A stretch of 64,000 nucleotides of DNA from Phyto melanocephala (GCA_941918925.1 OW799236.1:74242465-74306464), one strand, 5' to 3'. Shown: positions 47,301 through 57,083, numbered from the stretch's first letter. Program-made: numbers and translations. Notes: generated by a model not told the origin, from the letters alone.

Positions 47301-49051
47301 TAATTTATATAATTAATTATTTTAATTACTTGATATTTTTAAAAGTATTACACATATGTAGAAAGACGCTAATTATTGTAAGCGTCTTAATGATTTTATT
47401 TTTATCATTAAGAAAATCTACAGATTTGTATGTTTATAAATAATAAATACTTACTCGCTATCATAATTCAAGATTTTATCAAAGTTTTCTAAATAAGCTT
47501 TCTAAAATTATATAAAACACTATTACATATTTGTGCAATACAGTTTTTTGTTTTCTTACATAGTCTGGATCGTTTGCCTCAAATGATTTACTATCCGGAT
47601 TTTCTACAAACAATTTATGCAGCATTTTAAAGGTCTCAAACCAAGATTTAAAAGATAAAAGCTAAAATTTATATGTTATTATTTGATTTACAATTTATAG
47701 AAAAAATCTTACCACAAAATGATTTTTGCCTTTAAATTTGGTTAAGTTATCATTAAAACCCACTTCAAAAGCTTGGTCAACATGCTCTTTTAACATATCC
47801 TTGAATTTGCGATTTTTTATATACAAATCCTCAAAAGATTCTGATTTACTATCACAATTATTAAGGTTTAATGGTTTTCCAAAGCCCTTAAGTATATATA
47901 CATATTAGATTTAAAAAAAATATGTATATACAAATTATAACAAAAAATGTAAAACTTACTTTAAAAGGCAAGAAATCATCTAAGTCGTCATCGTCTTGAG
48001 TGATATTGGGCTTTTGAATTAATTCTTGCAATATTTCTACCGACTTTAGCAAAGGATCATCTCTTAATTTGTCATTTAGATTGTAGTAAACAAAACGTAA
48101 ATTGGCCGGTATGGAAAACAAGGAGTTATTACTATTATTAACGACCACATATTCATTACGCAGCATTTTATAAATATTGTCTTCAACATCAAATTCAGAT
48201 TTTAAAATGGCTTCTTTTGTTTTTTCTTTATATACAAAATATTATATTAAAAAACTACAAAAATGTATTGCAAATTTTAAGACGTACCATGGCCATTAGG
48301 TAAATTTTCAAATAAAAATAACAGTCTAGGGGAACACAAGCGGGCAGATTTTCCCAGCATAAAACCAGTACTAGAGTTTTTCATTAATTTAGGTAAAAAT
48401 TTTAAAACATGTCGATCTCTGTGGAATAAAAAACATTTTAATATTCAAAATTTGTCAACATATCATAATTATGCGCATACCTTATAATCTTTAAAGCTTT
48501 AAAAACTCCTAATAGAGAAGAATCAAAGGTTACGCTTAGTTCTACAAACACTATTAAATGGCATACTTGTGTGGCAAACAGAAACATTCGTGCAAAGCGA
48601 TTGCGAACCTTTTGATGGAACGTTAAAAACTGATCAAAAGTTTGTTGTTCTAATTCTGACAAAAGCATTTTCTGCATACATGCGGCATCGTATGTGGTCT
48701 CGAAATGGAGATATAATATGGATTCCATAGGTTTGTAATAGAATTCTATTTGACCCTAAATAAAAGCTAACAACTATTCTTAACTAAATATTGGGAAAAT
48801 ACTAACCTCTTCAGGCTCATGGTTTATTAAACTTGGATGTCGATCCAGAACTTCCAGAGCTACCATTTTATTGCAATCCGGAAAGGCCGATTTGCCTATA
48901 ACACCTACTATTACCAATTTTTTTTCATTTTGCATTAGCAATTTGCTTTAAATTAAATAAAGTTAGTAAACGATTAAGCAACAAACCAATCTTAAACCTA
49001 CTTAACTTCATCTGGTAAATCAGGGTACTGCCATCGCATGTATTCGGGCAT
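35384..49051 (-). CDS. Smg8: Smg8, regulator of the SMG1 kinase in nonsense-mediated mRNA decay
   Basis: Twelve exons give a continuous 894-aa frame: 49051-49002, 48945-48807, 48755-48481, 48418-48288, 48225-47960, 47886-47713, 47661-47560, 47501-47455, 47153-47054, 44948-44578, 36475-35814, 35751-35384. All introns are GT-AG. The N-terminal G-like domain includes KKLVIVGVIGKSAFPD. FMLGKSARLCSPRLLFLFE (exon 4) is highly conserved in SMG8. The C-terminal region includes YLPGMMHTESPIGLLPQFPS, LLPWDVQVR and GFEYECPRGHRFM, with cysteine-rich stretches in exon 10 (CNCGKTQGRRE). In animals SMG8 with SMG9 binds SMG1 and restrains UPF1 phosphorylation. Most introns are 50-100 bp, but intron 9 (2.1 kb) holds a mini-me and intron 10 (8.1 kb) holds two LINEs, a MITE and an inverted transposon complex. 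The protein frame is intact. Confidence 0.95.
36688..36781. repeat. Two-unit 47-bp tandem repeat in Smg8 intron 10
   Basis: The unit AATGCTGATTAATCTCTATT within a 47-bp block starting ATTATTAAAGC is repeated once with a G/C difference. It is a simple local duplication close to exon 11. Confidence 0.6.
37100..38182 (+). CDS. LINE ORF1 protein with CCHC zinc knuckles
   Basis: The intact frame is 360 aa. A basic, Ser-rich N-terminus is followed by the PRE_C2HC-like region (KDAKTFKLVLFGLIQMDTK, residues ~112-130). Cysteine knuckles begin near residue 198: CTKCSMYGHGARNC, CATCAGNHEFADC and a longer CHNCTKK...CPC motif. In Jockey-clade elements ORF1p binds the LINE RNA and drives ribonucleoprotein assembly and nuclear targeting. 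The frame has survived while ORF2 has decayed, so this is a recently dead copy. ORF2 follows with a slight overlap. Confidence 0.8.
   Translation: MLSQKRKKLWDNNPKFKVPKISDVPSSSANRFHLLANEEEDSTHKEKIPPIVVDSVYSFSSIFGLIGKRYMFKRMSIGTKILSSSRTLYEEALNLLKTKKYQFYTHEIKDAKTFKLVLFGLIQMDTKIISDEFNKSHNINPVSVKEITTKRSTPEDTLYLIEFDRQQVSKRDILKIRYFSNIAVYWRRPLKGSEGPTQCTKCSMYGHGARNCNRVVVCATCAGNHEFADCPLNKAANSDNIVYECHNCTKKNLRNVKHRADDPKCPCRQEYLEIRQRTNEVNFPQLPGKEHRNYPLDSGAKNNILYSDVTRSKNLVNRNEDDIFNEKLMEIFFYAVDALQRCQNKYDKLRVLGMMLQHAI
38171..40650 (+). pseudogene. LINE ORF2 (endonuclease-reverse transcriptase), broken
   Basis: The apurinic-endonuclease-like domain begins HVMHWNAQGITTES and includes LLVNETFL, GGGVLIAIKYN, FGDLNAQHTHWN and LQSDHVPISC. 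A stop lies at about 38262, with more stops or frameshifts near 38538, 38891, 39022 and 39538. The reverse transcriptase keeps PIHKPGKDPKLPSSYRPISI, VVFLDIEKAFDSIWHDGLVY, SVLSPTLYSIYTSD and the catalytic AAFYADDSA. A deletion follows: the C-terminal part resumes at 40384 (MCIRPIMTYGCQIWSQKAVK). It cannot act on its own. Confidence 0.82.
40808..41194 (-). repeat. GGGCCAATTC MITE, copy 2
   Basis: This is an inverted copy of the element at 34741, with GGACCAATTC at the left and GAATTGGCCC at the right, flanked by TAT on each side. It sits between the two LINEs. Confidence 0.85.
42504..42575 (+). pseudogene. Short plus-strand coding start with a nuclear localisation motif
   Basis: ATG at 42509 opens MEPKKRKLDVKCSPVTFRNI and soon meets TAA. 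PKKRKLD resembles a classical nuclear localisation signal. It faces the minus-strand two-exon gene in the same element. PIF/Harbinger transposons often carry two genes (a DDE transposase and a Myb-like protein); this could be the remnant of one of them. That is inference from a short peptide. Confidence 0.35.
42606..42838 (-). pseudogene. Two-exon small gene of the AGGTTCGTTCGAG element
   Basis: Exon 1 starts at 42838 on the minus strand (MSTDERMELPESGA) and ends at a GTATAC donor. After an ~80-bp intron with a GATTTCAG acceptor, exon 2 reads GPSAQSNVELHNDVILDRMM then LLMESSSESEDEE and a stop. The acidic end is followed by AATAAAT. This looks like the N-terminal part of a larger transposon protein, closed by an early stop, or a tiny peptide gene. 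Its exon 1 is duplicated, inverted, at 42131-42172. Confidence 0.5.
45489..46540 (+). repeat. Mini-me-like element, subfamily 2, in Smg8 intron 9
   Basis: It starts AACAAGTAAGAGCACTATAT, with the hairpin degraded to TTTGGCTGTGCCGAAT, and closes TTTTTAGTGGCGGGTATAA. It lacks the mariner insertion. It accounts for half of the 2.1-kb intron. Confidence 0.82.
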
Positions 49052-49204
49052 GATGTAGTTTACTTTTATTATTATTTGTTAATAGTAAAATCCTAGCTCA
49101 TATTTTATTGAAGGAGCATTAAATTTTTTATTTGTTTTATAATTTCTTTTACAAATTCTTGAAAGATAACATAAAATAATCCATCAGTTTTTATTTACAT
49201 GAAA
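49052..49204. promoter_or_regulatory. Immediate upstream region of Smg8
   Basis: Only about 150 bp separate the Smg8 start codon from the hAT-type MITE at 49213. Any proximal promoter must lie here or within the MITE. I see no confident core element. Confidence 0.3.
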
Positions 49205-49212
49205 CAGCTATT

Positions 49213-49536
49213 CAGTGAAACAAGCCGAGGCAAAATTTTCGGCGGCGGCGGCTGAGCAGTTTTTAAGCGGCGGCGGCTATAATAAATTGAAATCGGCGGC
49301 TCAAAATTTTAAAGTGACGTCACTTATAAATTTTTAAAAAAATCTATCGGTAATATTTTACTAAATTTTTTCATCTTTGCTTCGAAGAAAATTTCTTCTT
49401 GAGTCGGCTGAAGCTGATCAAAACGGCGGCTTTCTTGAGCCGTTTTAAGCCGACAAAACCGGCGGCGGCGTGGACATTAAAAAAAATCTCGGCGGCGGCG
49501 CGCCGTCGGCTCTGAGCCGATCGACTTGTTTCACTG
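49213..49536. repeat. hAT-type MITE with CGG-repeat interior
   Basis: The 324-bp element starts CAGTGAAACAAGCCGA and ends TCGACTTGTTTCACTG. A perfect 8-bp duplication, CAGCTATT, flanks it at 49205-49212 and 49537-49544. CAGTG ends with an 8-bp duplication are the hAT signature. The interior is studded with CGGCGGCGG, GAGCCG and GCCGAC words in both orientations. This makes it a small GC-rich island in very AT-rich DNA, directly upstream of Smg8. Confidence 0.88.
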
Positions 49537-49544
49537 CAGCTATT

Positions 49545-50322
49545 TCATAAAGGTTAATGCCAAGGTGAATTCATATCCGGTGACAACATCCCTACAACAA
49601 ACACAAAAAGGCCCGGAGAATGTCAAAACACAAAAAAACAAATTGTTTGTGTACTTTAAATTAAACAAATTGCATTTTTTTTTATTTTCAGGAAAATTTT
49701 TAAAATTTATAAGTATTTTTAATGTTTTATATAAATTATATATGATTTTTCCAAGCTTGAGATCAACTTTTTTAGTTTTTTTATAAAAAATTATTTATTT
49801 TAACCAATATTTCGCTACCAAACAATGGGTAGCTTCTTCAGGGTAATATATATACAAATTTTAAATAAAAAAAAAATTTGCTCGTTTCGCTGCTGGTGTT
49901 GTACAAATGGTGCGTGAAGGCACTTGGCCTGTGAGCCAAGTAATAGCAAGGCTGCTGTAGCTGTTGGTGTGGCTCAGTCCTTGGGCACAGAAACGCCTTT
50001 TACCAGCATGTCCGGCTCGGAAATATATAATATATAAGTTAAAAAATTATCAATCATAAAATTGAAAAACATAAATGTCGCCCTAAAAAGGTAAACAAAT
50101 TTTGACAACTTCGAGTAGTAAACATAGGGGAGCAAAAAACGATCAGCTGATTAGTTGAACAGACCTTATTTAATAGACCTTGGGTTAATGCTATGAAACT
50201 GAAAAATCAGAGATGGATAGTAGGACATAATGATGGTTTAATATAAAAATCTCGATTTTTCTAAAATGCATTTTGCGTTTTTGTCAACTACTAACACAGC
50301 CCGACAAATTTAAAAAAGATTT
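49545..50322. other. Unassigned spacer
   Basis: It contains a stretch of more balanced composition at 49890-50010 (CTGTAGCTGTTGGTGTGGC) that could be an old coding relic of a mobile element. No family is recognised and no frame is intact. Confidence 0.35.
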
Positions 50323-50494
50323 TTGCTTCTTTGAATTTATCAACTGATTCTAGTTAATTTGGGTAACTGAATTCAAATCTGTAATCAGTTTGTCTCTATC
50401 AGCTCTAGTTTTCATGATATAGCTTTTTTATACCCTCCACTGTAAGTGAGGAGGGTATATATCAGTTTGTCATTCCGTTTTTTCCAAAAATATT

Positions 50495-50872
50495 GGGCCA
50501 ATTCAAAGTGGTTGCATATCAGTCGTATTTGTACTATTTCATATTATTTTATGCATGCTTAAAAATTTGTTAGTAATTTCCATACAAAAAAAATAATATG
50601 ACTTTACACATTTGTTTCCTATGTATAAGAAATTGTTTATGTTATACTTTTAACCATACTGTCTCTCAGAGAGAATTTCTTCGCTTCTCACCTCTCAGAG
50701 AGAATATTTTCTATTTTCTTCTTTCCTGTATACATACAATTTTTAACAGCGTCATCTCTGTCTTCTTGTATTAAATACATAATTAGTTAACAAAAGGTGT
50801 TCAAAGTCACTAGTCATATTAATATGAATTATATGACATAGTACAATATGAGAGTCTACTTTGAATTGGCCC
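50495..50872 (+). repeat. GGGCCAATTC MITE, copy 3
   Basis: The 378 bp are bounded by GGGCCAATTCAAAG and its inverse with ATT on each side. It is inserted in a truncated mini-me fragment inside the TIR element. Confidence 0.85.
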
Positions 50873-51044
50873 ATTATTTTTTGTGTAATTGCTAGCTGAT
50901 TAACGGGAATTTTATTTGTGTAATATTATTCAGAACGTTATTTTTCTTTTTGCATTCCAATTGCATATCGGAAGTTAGTTGCTTGTAAGAAGTGGTTTAC
51001 TGCAGTTGGCAAAGTTTATTAAAAAAGTGTTGATCTAAATAGAA

Positions 51045-51590
51045 ATGACTTCCAATAGATGTTGCAAAAATAACGCTGACACATTTTGTTATATTTGTGG
51101 GGAATACACCTTTAAAGAAAACATAAGACCTATTTCGGAATGTGTTAAAAAATCGTATTTAGATTACTTTGGAGTTGATCTTGGTGGACATCATTCGTGA
51201 AAGTTATAAAAAATTTCTTGGGAAATAATAAAGCTCCAAATTATGTTCAATGAGTGAAGAATATGCTGGATAAGTTCAGAGACCTTGGCTGCAACATGAG
51301 TATTAAAATCCATTATATGCACAGTCACTTGGAACGATTTCCCGAAAATTTGGGTAATTTAAGCGAAGAACACAGAGAAAGGTTTCACCACGACATCAAA
51401 GTTATGGAGAATCGGTACCAGGGAAAGTGGGATACACATATGATGGCAGACTACTGTTGGAATTTGCAAAGAGACTCTAATCCGGCTGTTCATTCCAGAT
51501 TTCTTATTTGTTTTTTTTTAAATTCCTATGGAAAAGTTTTACTGTTTAAATACTTAAAAAAAGCTATATCATGAAAGAGCTGATAGAGAC
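51045..51590 (+). pseudogene. Relic of a repeat-borne CYICGE protein family
   Basis: ATG at 51045 opens MTSNRCCKNNADTFCYICGE and ECVKKSYLDYFGVDLGG, then meets a stop near 51200. Another frame from about 51254 gives NMLDKFRDLGCNMSIKIHYM, EEHRERFHHDIKVMENRYQG and WDTHMMADYCWNLQRD. I recall this Cys-X2-Cys start and the YQGxWD...MMADYCW end as shared by a large family of repeated uncharacterised insect proteins. The central part has been deleted and at least two frameshifts are present. Function is unknown; the surrounding inverted repeats suggest a mobile origin. Confidence 0.6.
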
Positions 51591-52082
51591 AAACTGATTA
51601 CAGATTTGAATTCAGCGCACCTAAATTAACTAGAATCGGTTGATAAATTCAAAGAATCAAATTGAGTGTTGACCTGTGTAATGAATTTATAACCACATAA
51701 AAAGCACGTACTCATTTTATTCTTTCTAATTAAATTTAGTTTTTTTCCTTCTTCTGTTAAGTAATATAAAATCTGTTTTATTTCTTTTATAAAATTTTTT
51801 TAAATTCCTATGGAAAAGTTTTACTGTTTAAATACTTAAAAAAAGCTATATCATGAAAGAGCTGATAGAGACAAACTGATTACAGATTTGAATTCAGCGC
51901 ACCTAAATTAACTAGAATCGGTTGATAAATTCAAAGAATCAAATTGAGTGTTGACCTGTGTAATGAATTTATAACCACATAAAAAGCACGTACTCATTTT
52001 ATTCTTTCTAATTAAATTTAGTTTTTTTCCTTCTTCTGTTAAGTAATATAAAATCTGTTTTATTTCTTTTATAAAGAAAAAA
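51519..52082. repeat. 282-bp tandem duplication, nearly identical units
   Basis: Units 51519-51800 and 51801-52082 are indistinguishable by eye over almost their full length (AATTCCTATGGAAAAGTTTT recurs 282 bp apart). The unit includes the right inverted arm of the preceding TIR element. The near identity means the duplication is recent. Confidence 0.85.
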
Positions 52083-52309
52083 CAGAATTCATATGTACGT
52101 ATTATTAAGTATACATATGTACATATGAAAATAAAATTTAAAAAATTCTGAACCCCAAATAAATAAATTTCCAAAAATATATAAAAAAAAAAGAAAAAAA
52201 TAACGCAATTCGACTTGATGTGTATTCACGCAGGAGTGTGAAGGGATATATACGTTTGTCATTCCGTTTGTAATTTCTACAGTATTCATTAAAGACCATA
52301 AAAGTATAT

Positions 52310-52560
52310 AAAGCAGGGACAGAAAATAACTGTTATTTTTAAAAATTTACATCAAAAAAGCACACATAAAAAATAGGTGATGTACATGCAAATTTTTGTA
52401 TGACTTTTAAATTTGTGACTTTTTTGATAGTCTTTTTTAATTTTATTTTTTAAGGCAAAAATTAAAAGTTATTTTTGACTTTTATTATTTTACTCAAAAA
52501 ATAAAAGTTATTTTTTAACTTTTAATATTTTTAGGCAAAAATAAAAGTCATTAATTAAAT
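52310..52560. repeat. AT-rich simple repeat around TTTTTGACTTTTA
   Basis: Variants of AAAAATAAAAGTTATTTTT and its complement recur several times. A related stretch occurs at 57515-57610, bracketing the mini-me nest at both ends, so the nest may have grown inside one older repeat. Confidence 0.5.
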
Positions 52561-52668
52561 ATTGCATAGTAATACGCTAGTTTTATTGCTTTCAATGCTA
52601 TAAATGATAAAACATCTGTTATCACAATTTCAAGAGCATTTCAAAACATAATTCTCTTATTTTGTTAT

Positions 52669-53442
52669 TATACCCTTCACACAGTGAAAAAGGGTATACA
52701 TAGGTTTGTCATTCCGTGTGAAATTTCTACAATTTTCATTTCCGACCCCATAAAGTATATATTTTCTGAAAGCTTATGAATAGAGGAGTCGATTAAGCCC
52801 TGAACGTCTGTCCGTCTGACCGTCTGTCCGTGTGTATGTTGAAATCAACTTTTTGAAGCCCCCCGACATAGGTTGGACCCGGGTAAGGTATTAAAATATC
52901 AGAAATATTCGGGAGTAGATCGGTATTGAAAATCAGAAACATCAGTACATAAACAACTGAGATATGAGCAAAAACCCACGACCACCTCGATTTTCTTTTC
53001 ATAAAAACAACATTACAACAACAACATACATACATACAAACGTGTATACTGGTTAGAGAAAACGTGGCATCGAATCCCAGCTGAGGCAAAAAAATTTTTT
53101 TTTTAATTTTTTTAAAATTTTTTTTTTTAATTTTTTTTTAATTTTTTTTTTATTTTTTATTTAATATATTATATATATTTTTATTATTATTTTTTTTTAT
53201 TTTTTTTTTTTAATTTTTTTTTTATTTTTTTTTTGTTTTATATATATTATATATGTATATAATAATTTTTTTTTTTTTAATTTTTTTTTTAAATTTTTTT
53301 TTTTTTAAGTTTTTTTTTTTCTTTTTAATTTTTTTTTTTTTGTTTTTTTAACATACATACGTGAATTTACTGTTATTGCATGACTACACGTTGTGAAGGG
53401 TATATAAGATTCGGCACGGCCGAATATAGCGCTTTTACTTGT
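52669..53442 (-). repeat. Complete mini-me-like element, subfamily 1
   Basis: It runs from TTATACCCTTCACACAG to GCTTTTACTTG with the hairpin ATTCGGCACGGCCGAAT near its end and a ~250-bp T/A tract in the middle. The flanks join as TTGTTA|TTAATTATT, an A|T insertion without a longer duplication. Confidence 0.88.
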
Positions 53443-53449
53443 TAATTAT

Positions 53450-53650
53450 TATTGTTGTAATAACTGCAGCACTGTTAATTCTTTCAGTATATTTCTATGG
53501 CTGCACAAACTAGCACTTATCGTACATTCTGTACCTGCAAATCAAGTCAGTGTAGAAAGGTAATTTTCTGCACTCAAATTGATTTTGGGGGATTTGAGAT
53601 ATAATTTATCTGAAAAAAACTTAGAATCAATTTTGATGGTAAAATTAAAC
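53450..53650 (+). pseudogene. hAT transposase C-terminal (dimerisation) fragment
   Basis: The plus-strand frame reads LHKLALIVHSVPANQVSVER, a stop, then FSALKLILGDLRYNLSEKNL and ESILMVKLN. This matches the hATC dimerisation domain, whose hallmark is PASxxxVERxFSxxxxIxxxxRxxL. Only about 65 residues remain, between two mini-me insertions. The in-frame TAA replaces the residue before FSA. Confidence 0.8.
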
Positions 53651-53663
53651 AGCTGAAAAAATA

Positions 53664-56049
53664 TAATAATAACAAGTAACAGTGCTATATTCGGCCGTGC
53701 CGAATCTTATATACCCTTCACAACGTGTAGTCATGCAATAACAATTGTTTGTATCACCATTCATCTCATATAAAATACGTACATATGTATATACTGGTTA
53801 GAATAAATGTGGGTTCGAATCCCAGCTGAGCCAAAAAAAAATTATTTTATTTTATTTAATATCTTATTTATATTTTATTATTTTTTTTTTTTATTATACC
53901 CTTCACACAGTGAAAAAGGGTATATATAGGTTTGTCATTCCGTGTGAAATTTCTACAATTTTCATTTCCGACCCCATAAAGTATATATTTTCTGAAAGCT
54001 TATGAATAGAGGAGTCGATTAAGCCCTGACCGTCTGTCCGTCTGTCCGTCTGTCCGTCTGACCGTCTGTCCGTGTGTATGTTGAAATCAACTTTTTGAAG
54101 CCCCCCGACATCGCTTGGACTCGGGTGAGGTATTAAAATATCAGAAATATTCGGGAGTAGATCGCTATTGAAAATCAGAAACATCGGTACATAAACAACT
54201 GAGATATGAGCAAAAACCCACGACCACCTCGATTTTTTTTTCACAAAAGCAACATTACAACAACAACATACATACATACAAACGTGTATACTGGTTAGAG
54301 AAAACGTGGCATCGAATCCCAGCTGAGCCAAAAAAAATTTTTTTTTAATTTTTTTAAAATTTTTTTTTTTATTTTTTTTTTTATTTTTTTTTTTATTTTT
54401 TATTTAATATATTATTTATATTATTATTATTATTTTTTTTTTTAATTTTTTTTTTTTTAATTTATTTTTTATTTTTTTTGTTTTGTATATATTATATACA
54501 TAATAATTTTTTAAAAAATTTTTTTTTTTTTTAAATTTTTTTTAAAATTTTTTTTTTAAATTTTTTTTAAAATTTTTTTTTTTTTTTGTTTTTTTTTTAA
54601 CATTCACACGTGAATTTATAATTTTACAATGGGACGTTTTTATATATGTATGTTTTTATATGTATGTACGTATTTCATATGGGATGAATGGTGACACAAA
54701 CCACTGTTATTGCATGAATTCACGTTGTGAAGGGTATATAAGATTCGGCACGGCCGAATATAGCGCTCTTACTTGTTTTTTTTAAATTTTGTTAAAAAAA
54801 TTTGTATACCCTTCACACAGTGAACAAGTAACAGTGCTATATTCGGCCGTGCCGAATCTTATATACCCTTCACAACGTGTAGTCATGCTATAATAATTGT
54901 TTGTATCACCATTCATCCCATATAAAATACGTGCATATGTATATACTGGTTAGAATATATGTGGCATTGAATCCCAGCTGAGCCAAAAAAAAATTTATTT
55001 TATTTTATTTAATATATTATTTATATTTTATTATTTTTTTTTATATTTTTTTTAAATTTTTTTAAAAAATTTTTTTAGAAAAATTTTTAAAAAATTTTTT
55101 TAATTTTTTTTTTAATTTTTTTTTGTAGTTTTTTTTTATTATTTTTTTCTTATTTTTAATATTTTTTTTTTTTGTAATTTTTTTTGTTTGGTATGTTTTT
55201 TACATGTATGTATGTATGTATGTATGTATGTTGTTGTTGTAATTGTGAAAAAAACGAGGTGGTCGTGGTTTTTTTGCTCATATCTCAGAAAAAAAAAATA
55301 TAATAATAACAAGTAACAGTGCTATATTCGGCCGTGCCGAATCTTATATACCCTTCACAACGTGTCGTCATGCAATAACAATTGTTTGTATCACCATTCA
55401 TCTCCTATAAAATACGTACATATGTATATACTGGTTAGAATAAATGTGGGTTCGAATCCCAGCTGAGCCAAAAAAAAATTATTTTATTTTATTTAATATC
55501 TTATTTATATTTTATTATTTTTTTTTTTATTTTTTTTAAATTTTGTTAAAAAAATTTTTATACCCTTCACACAGTGAACAAGTAACAGTGCTATATTCGG
55601 CCGTGCCGAATCTTATATACCCTTCACAACGTGTAGTCATGCTATAATAATTGTTTGTATCACCATTCATCCCATATAAAATACGTGCATATGTATATAC
55701 TGGTTAGAATATATGTGGCATTGAATCCCAGCTGAGCCAAAAAAAAATTTATTTTATTTTATTTAATATATTATTTATATTTTATTATTTTTTTTTATAT
55801 TTTTTTTAAATTTTTTTAAAAAATTTTTTTAGAAAAATTTTTAAAAAATTTTTTTAATTTTTTTTTTTAATTTTTTTTTAAATTTTTTTTTGTAGTTTTT
55901 TTTTATTATTTTTTTCTTATTTTTAATATTTTTTTTTTTGTAATTTTTTTTGTTTGGTATGTTTTTTACATGTATGTATGTATGTATGTATGTATGTTGT
56001 TGTTGTAATTGTGAAAAAAACGAGGTGGTCGTGGTTTTTTGCTCATATC
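53664..56049 (+). repeat. 754-bp tandem duplication of mini-me sequence
   Basis: Blocks P and Q recur in the order P1 (53664-53893), Q1 (54776-55289), P2 (55290-55525), Q2 (55526-56049). Q copies begin 754 bp apart (54823 versus 55577, AACAAGTAACAGTGC). P copies lie 1636 bp apart because an 882-bp element is inserted between P1 and Q1. The units are almost identical, with a few substitutions such as GTAG/GTCG and CATATA/CCTATA. Confidence 0.8.
53894..54775 (-). repeat. Complete 882-bp mini-me with its empty site preserved in the duplicate
   Basis: It starts TTATACCCTTCACACAG, carries the GTCTGTCCGTCTG run, the CATACATACAAACGTGTATA block, a 240-bp T-rich tract and ends at the hairpin ATTCGGCACGGCCGAAT followed by ATAGCGCTCTTACTTG. 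The matching uninterrupted site is at about 55530 (T11-A-T8-AAATTTTG). This fixes the ends of the family. Confidence 0.9.
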
Positions 56050-56349
56050 TCAGAAAGTTATGGGGCGATTGTGCTGAATTTCAATAGCGATTTATTCCTG
56101 GATATTTCCAAGAGATTGATACCATGTACAGATCTGAGGAACATATAGTTGCTTCTAAAAGTTGATTTCAACCAACACACGGACAGACGGGCAGACGGAC
56201 AGACGGATAGACGGTCAGGGCTTAATCGACTCCTCTATTCATAAGCTTTCAGAAAATATATACTTCATGGGTTCGGAAATGAAAATTGTAGAAATTACAA
56301 ACGGAATGACAAAGCTATATATACCCTTGTGCACCACAGGTGAAGGGTA
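55577..56349 (+). repeat. Mini-me-like element, CACCTGTGGTGC-ended variant
   Basis: It begins AACAAGTAACAGTGCTATAT and ends ACCACAGGTGAAGGGTATA, where other copies end CACTGTGTGAAGGGTATA. It has the same core and GACAGACGG run, and ORF-like reading in one frame only because the element is conserved. Confidence 0.85.
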
Positions 56350-56351
56350 TA

Positions 56352-57083
56352 AAATGGGTATATATAGGTTTGTCATTCCGTGTGAAATTTCTACAATTTT
56401 CATTTCCGACCCCATAAAGTATATATTTTCTGAAAGCTTATGAATAGGGGAGTCGATTAAGCCTTGTCAGTCTGTCCGTCTGACCGTCTGTCCGTGTGTA
56501 TGTTGAAATCAACTTTTTGAAGCCCCCCGGCATAGGTTGGACCCGGGTAAGGTATTAAAATATCAGAAATATTCGGGAGTAGATCGGTATTGAAAATCAG
56601 AAACATCGGTACATAAACAACTGAGATATGAGCAAAAACCCACGACCACCTCGATTTTTTTTCCACAAAAACAACATTACAACAACAACATACATACATA
56701 CAAACGTGTATACTGGTTAGAGAAAACGTGGCATCGAATCCCAACTGAGCCAAAAAAAATTTTTTTTTAGTTTTTTAAAAATTTTTTTTTTATTTTTTAT
56801 TTAATATATTATTTATATTTTTATTATTATTTTTTTTCAATTTTTTTTATTTTTTTTTTAATTTTTTTTTCTTTTGTTTGTTTTATATATGTATATTATA
56901 TATATAATAATTTTTTTTTTTTAATTTTTTTTAAATTTTTTTTTTTTTTTCGTTTTTTTAACATACATACGTGTACGTATCTCATATGGGATGAATGGTG
57001 ATACAAGCAACTGTTATTGCATGACTACATGTTGTGAAGGGTATATAAGATTTGGCATGGCCGAATATAGCACTCTTACTTGT
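56352..57083 (-). repeat. Mini-me-like element, 5' hairpin lost
   Basis: It begins at GGGTATATATAGGTTTGTC, fused to the preceding copy, and ends with the degraded hairpin ATTTGGCATGGCCGAAT and ACTCTTACTTGT. Confidence 0.82.

Larger units (their letters stand above)
50323..51663 (+). mobile_element. TIR-bounded element carrying a CYICGE-type gene relic
   Basis: About 105 bp at 50323-50429 return inverted at 51557-51663. Shared words include ATCAACTGATTCTAG-like, TCTGTAATCAGTTTGTCTCT and CATGATATAGCTTTTTT. Between the arms lie a truncated mini-me end (about 50437-50491), the third GGGCCAATTC MITE and the gene relic at 51045-51590. The inverted arms suggest that the gene is carried by a DNA transposon. 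The superfamily is unknown and there is no clear target duplication. Confidence 0.55.

Noticed and set aside
56457..56753. A repeated protein-like frame (AQLGFDATFSLTSIHVCMYV and following) seen in several mini-me copies at 18.3, 52.8, 53.9, 56.5, 59.4 and 60.2 kb
   Set aside because: The frame has no ATG start, crosses the GTCY microsatellite and low-complexity stretches, and recurs only because the DNA element is conserved. It has no domain.
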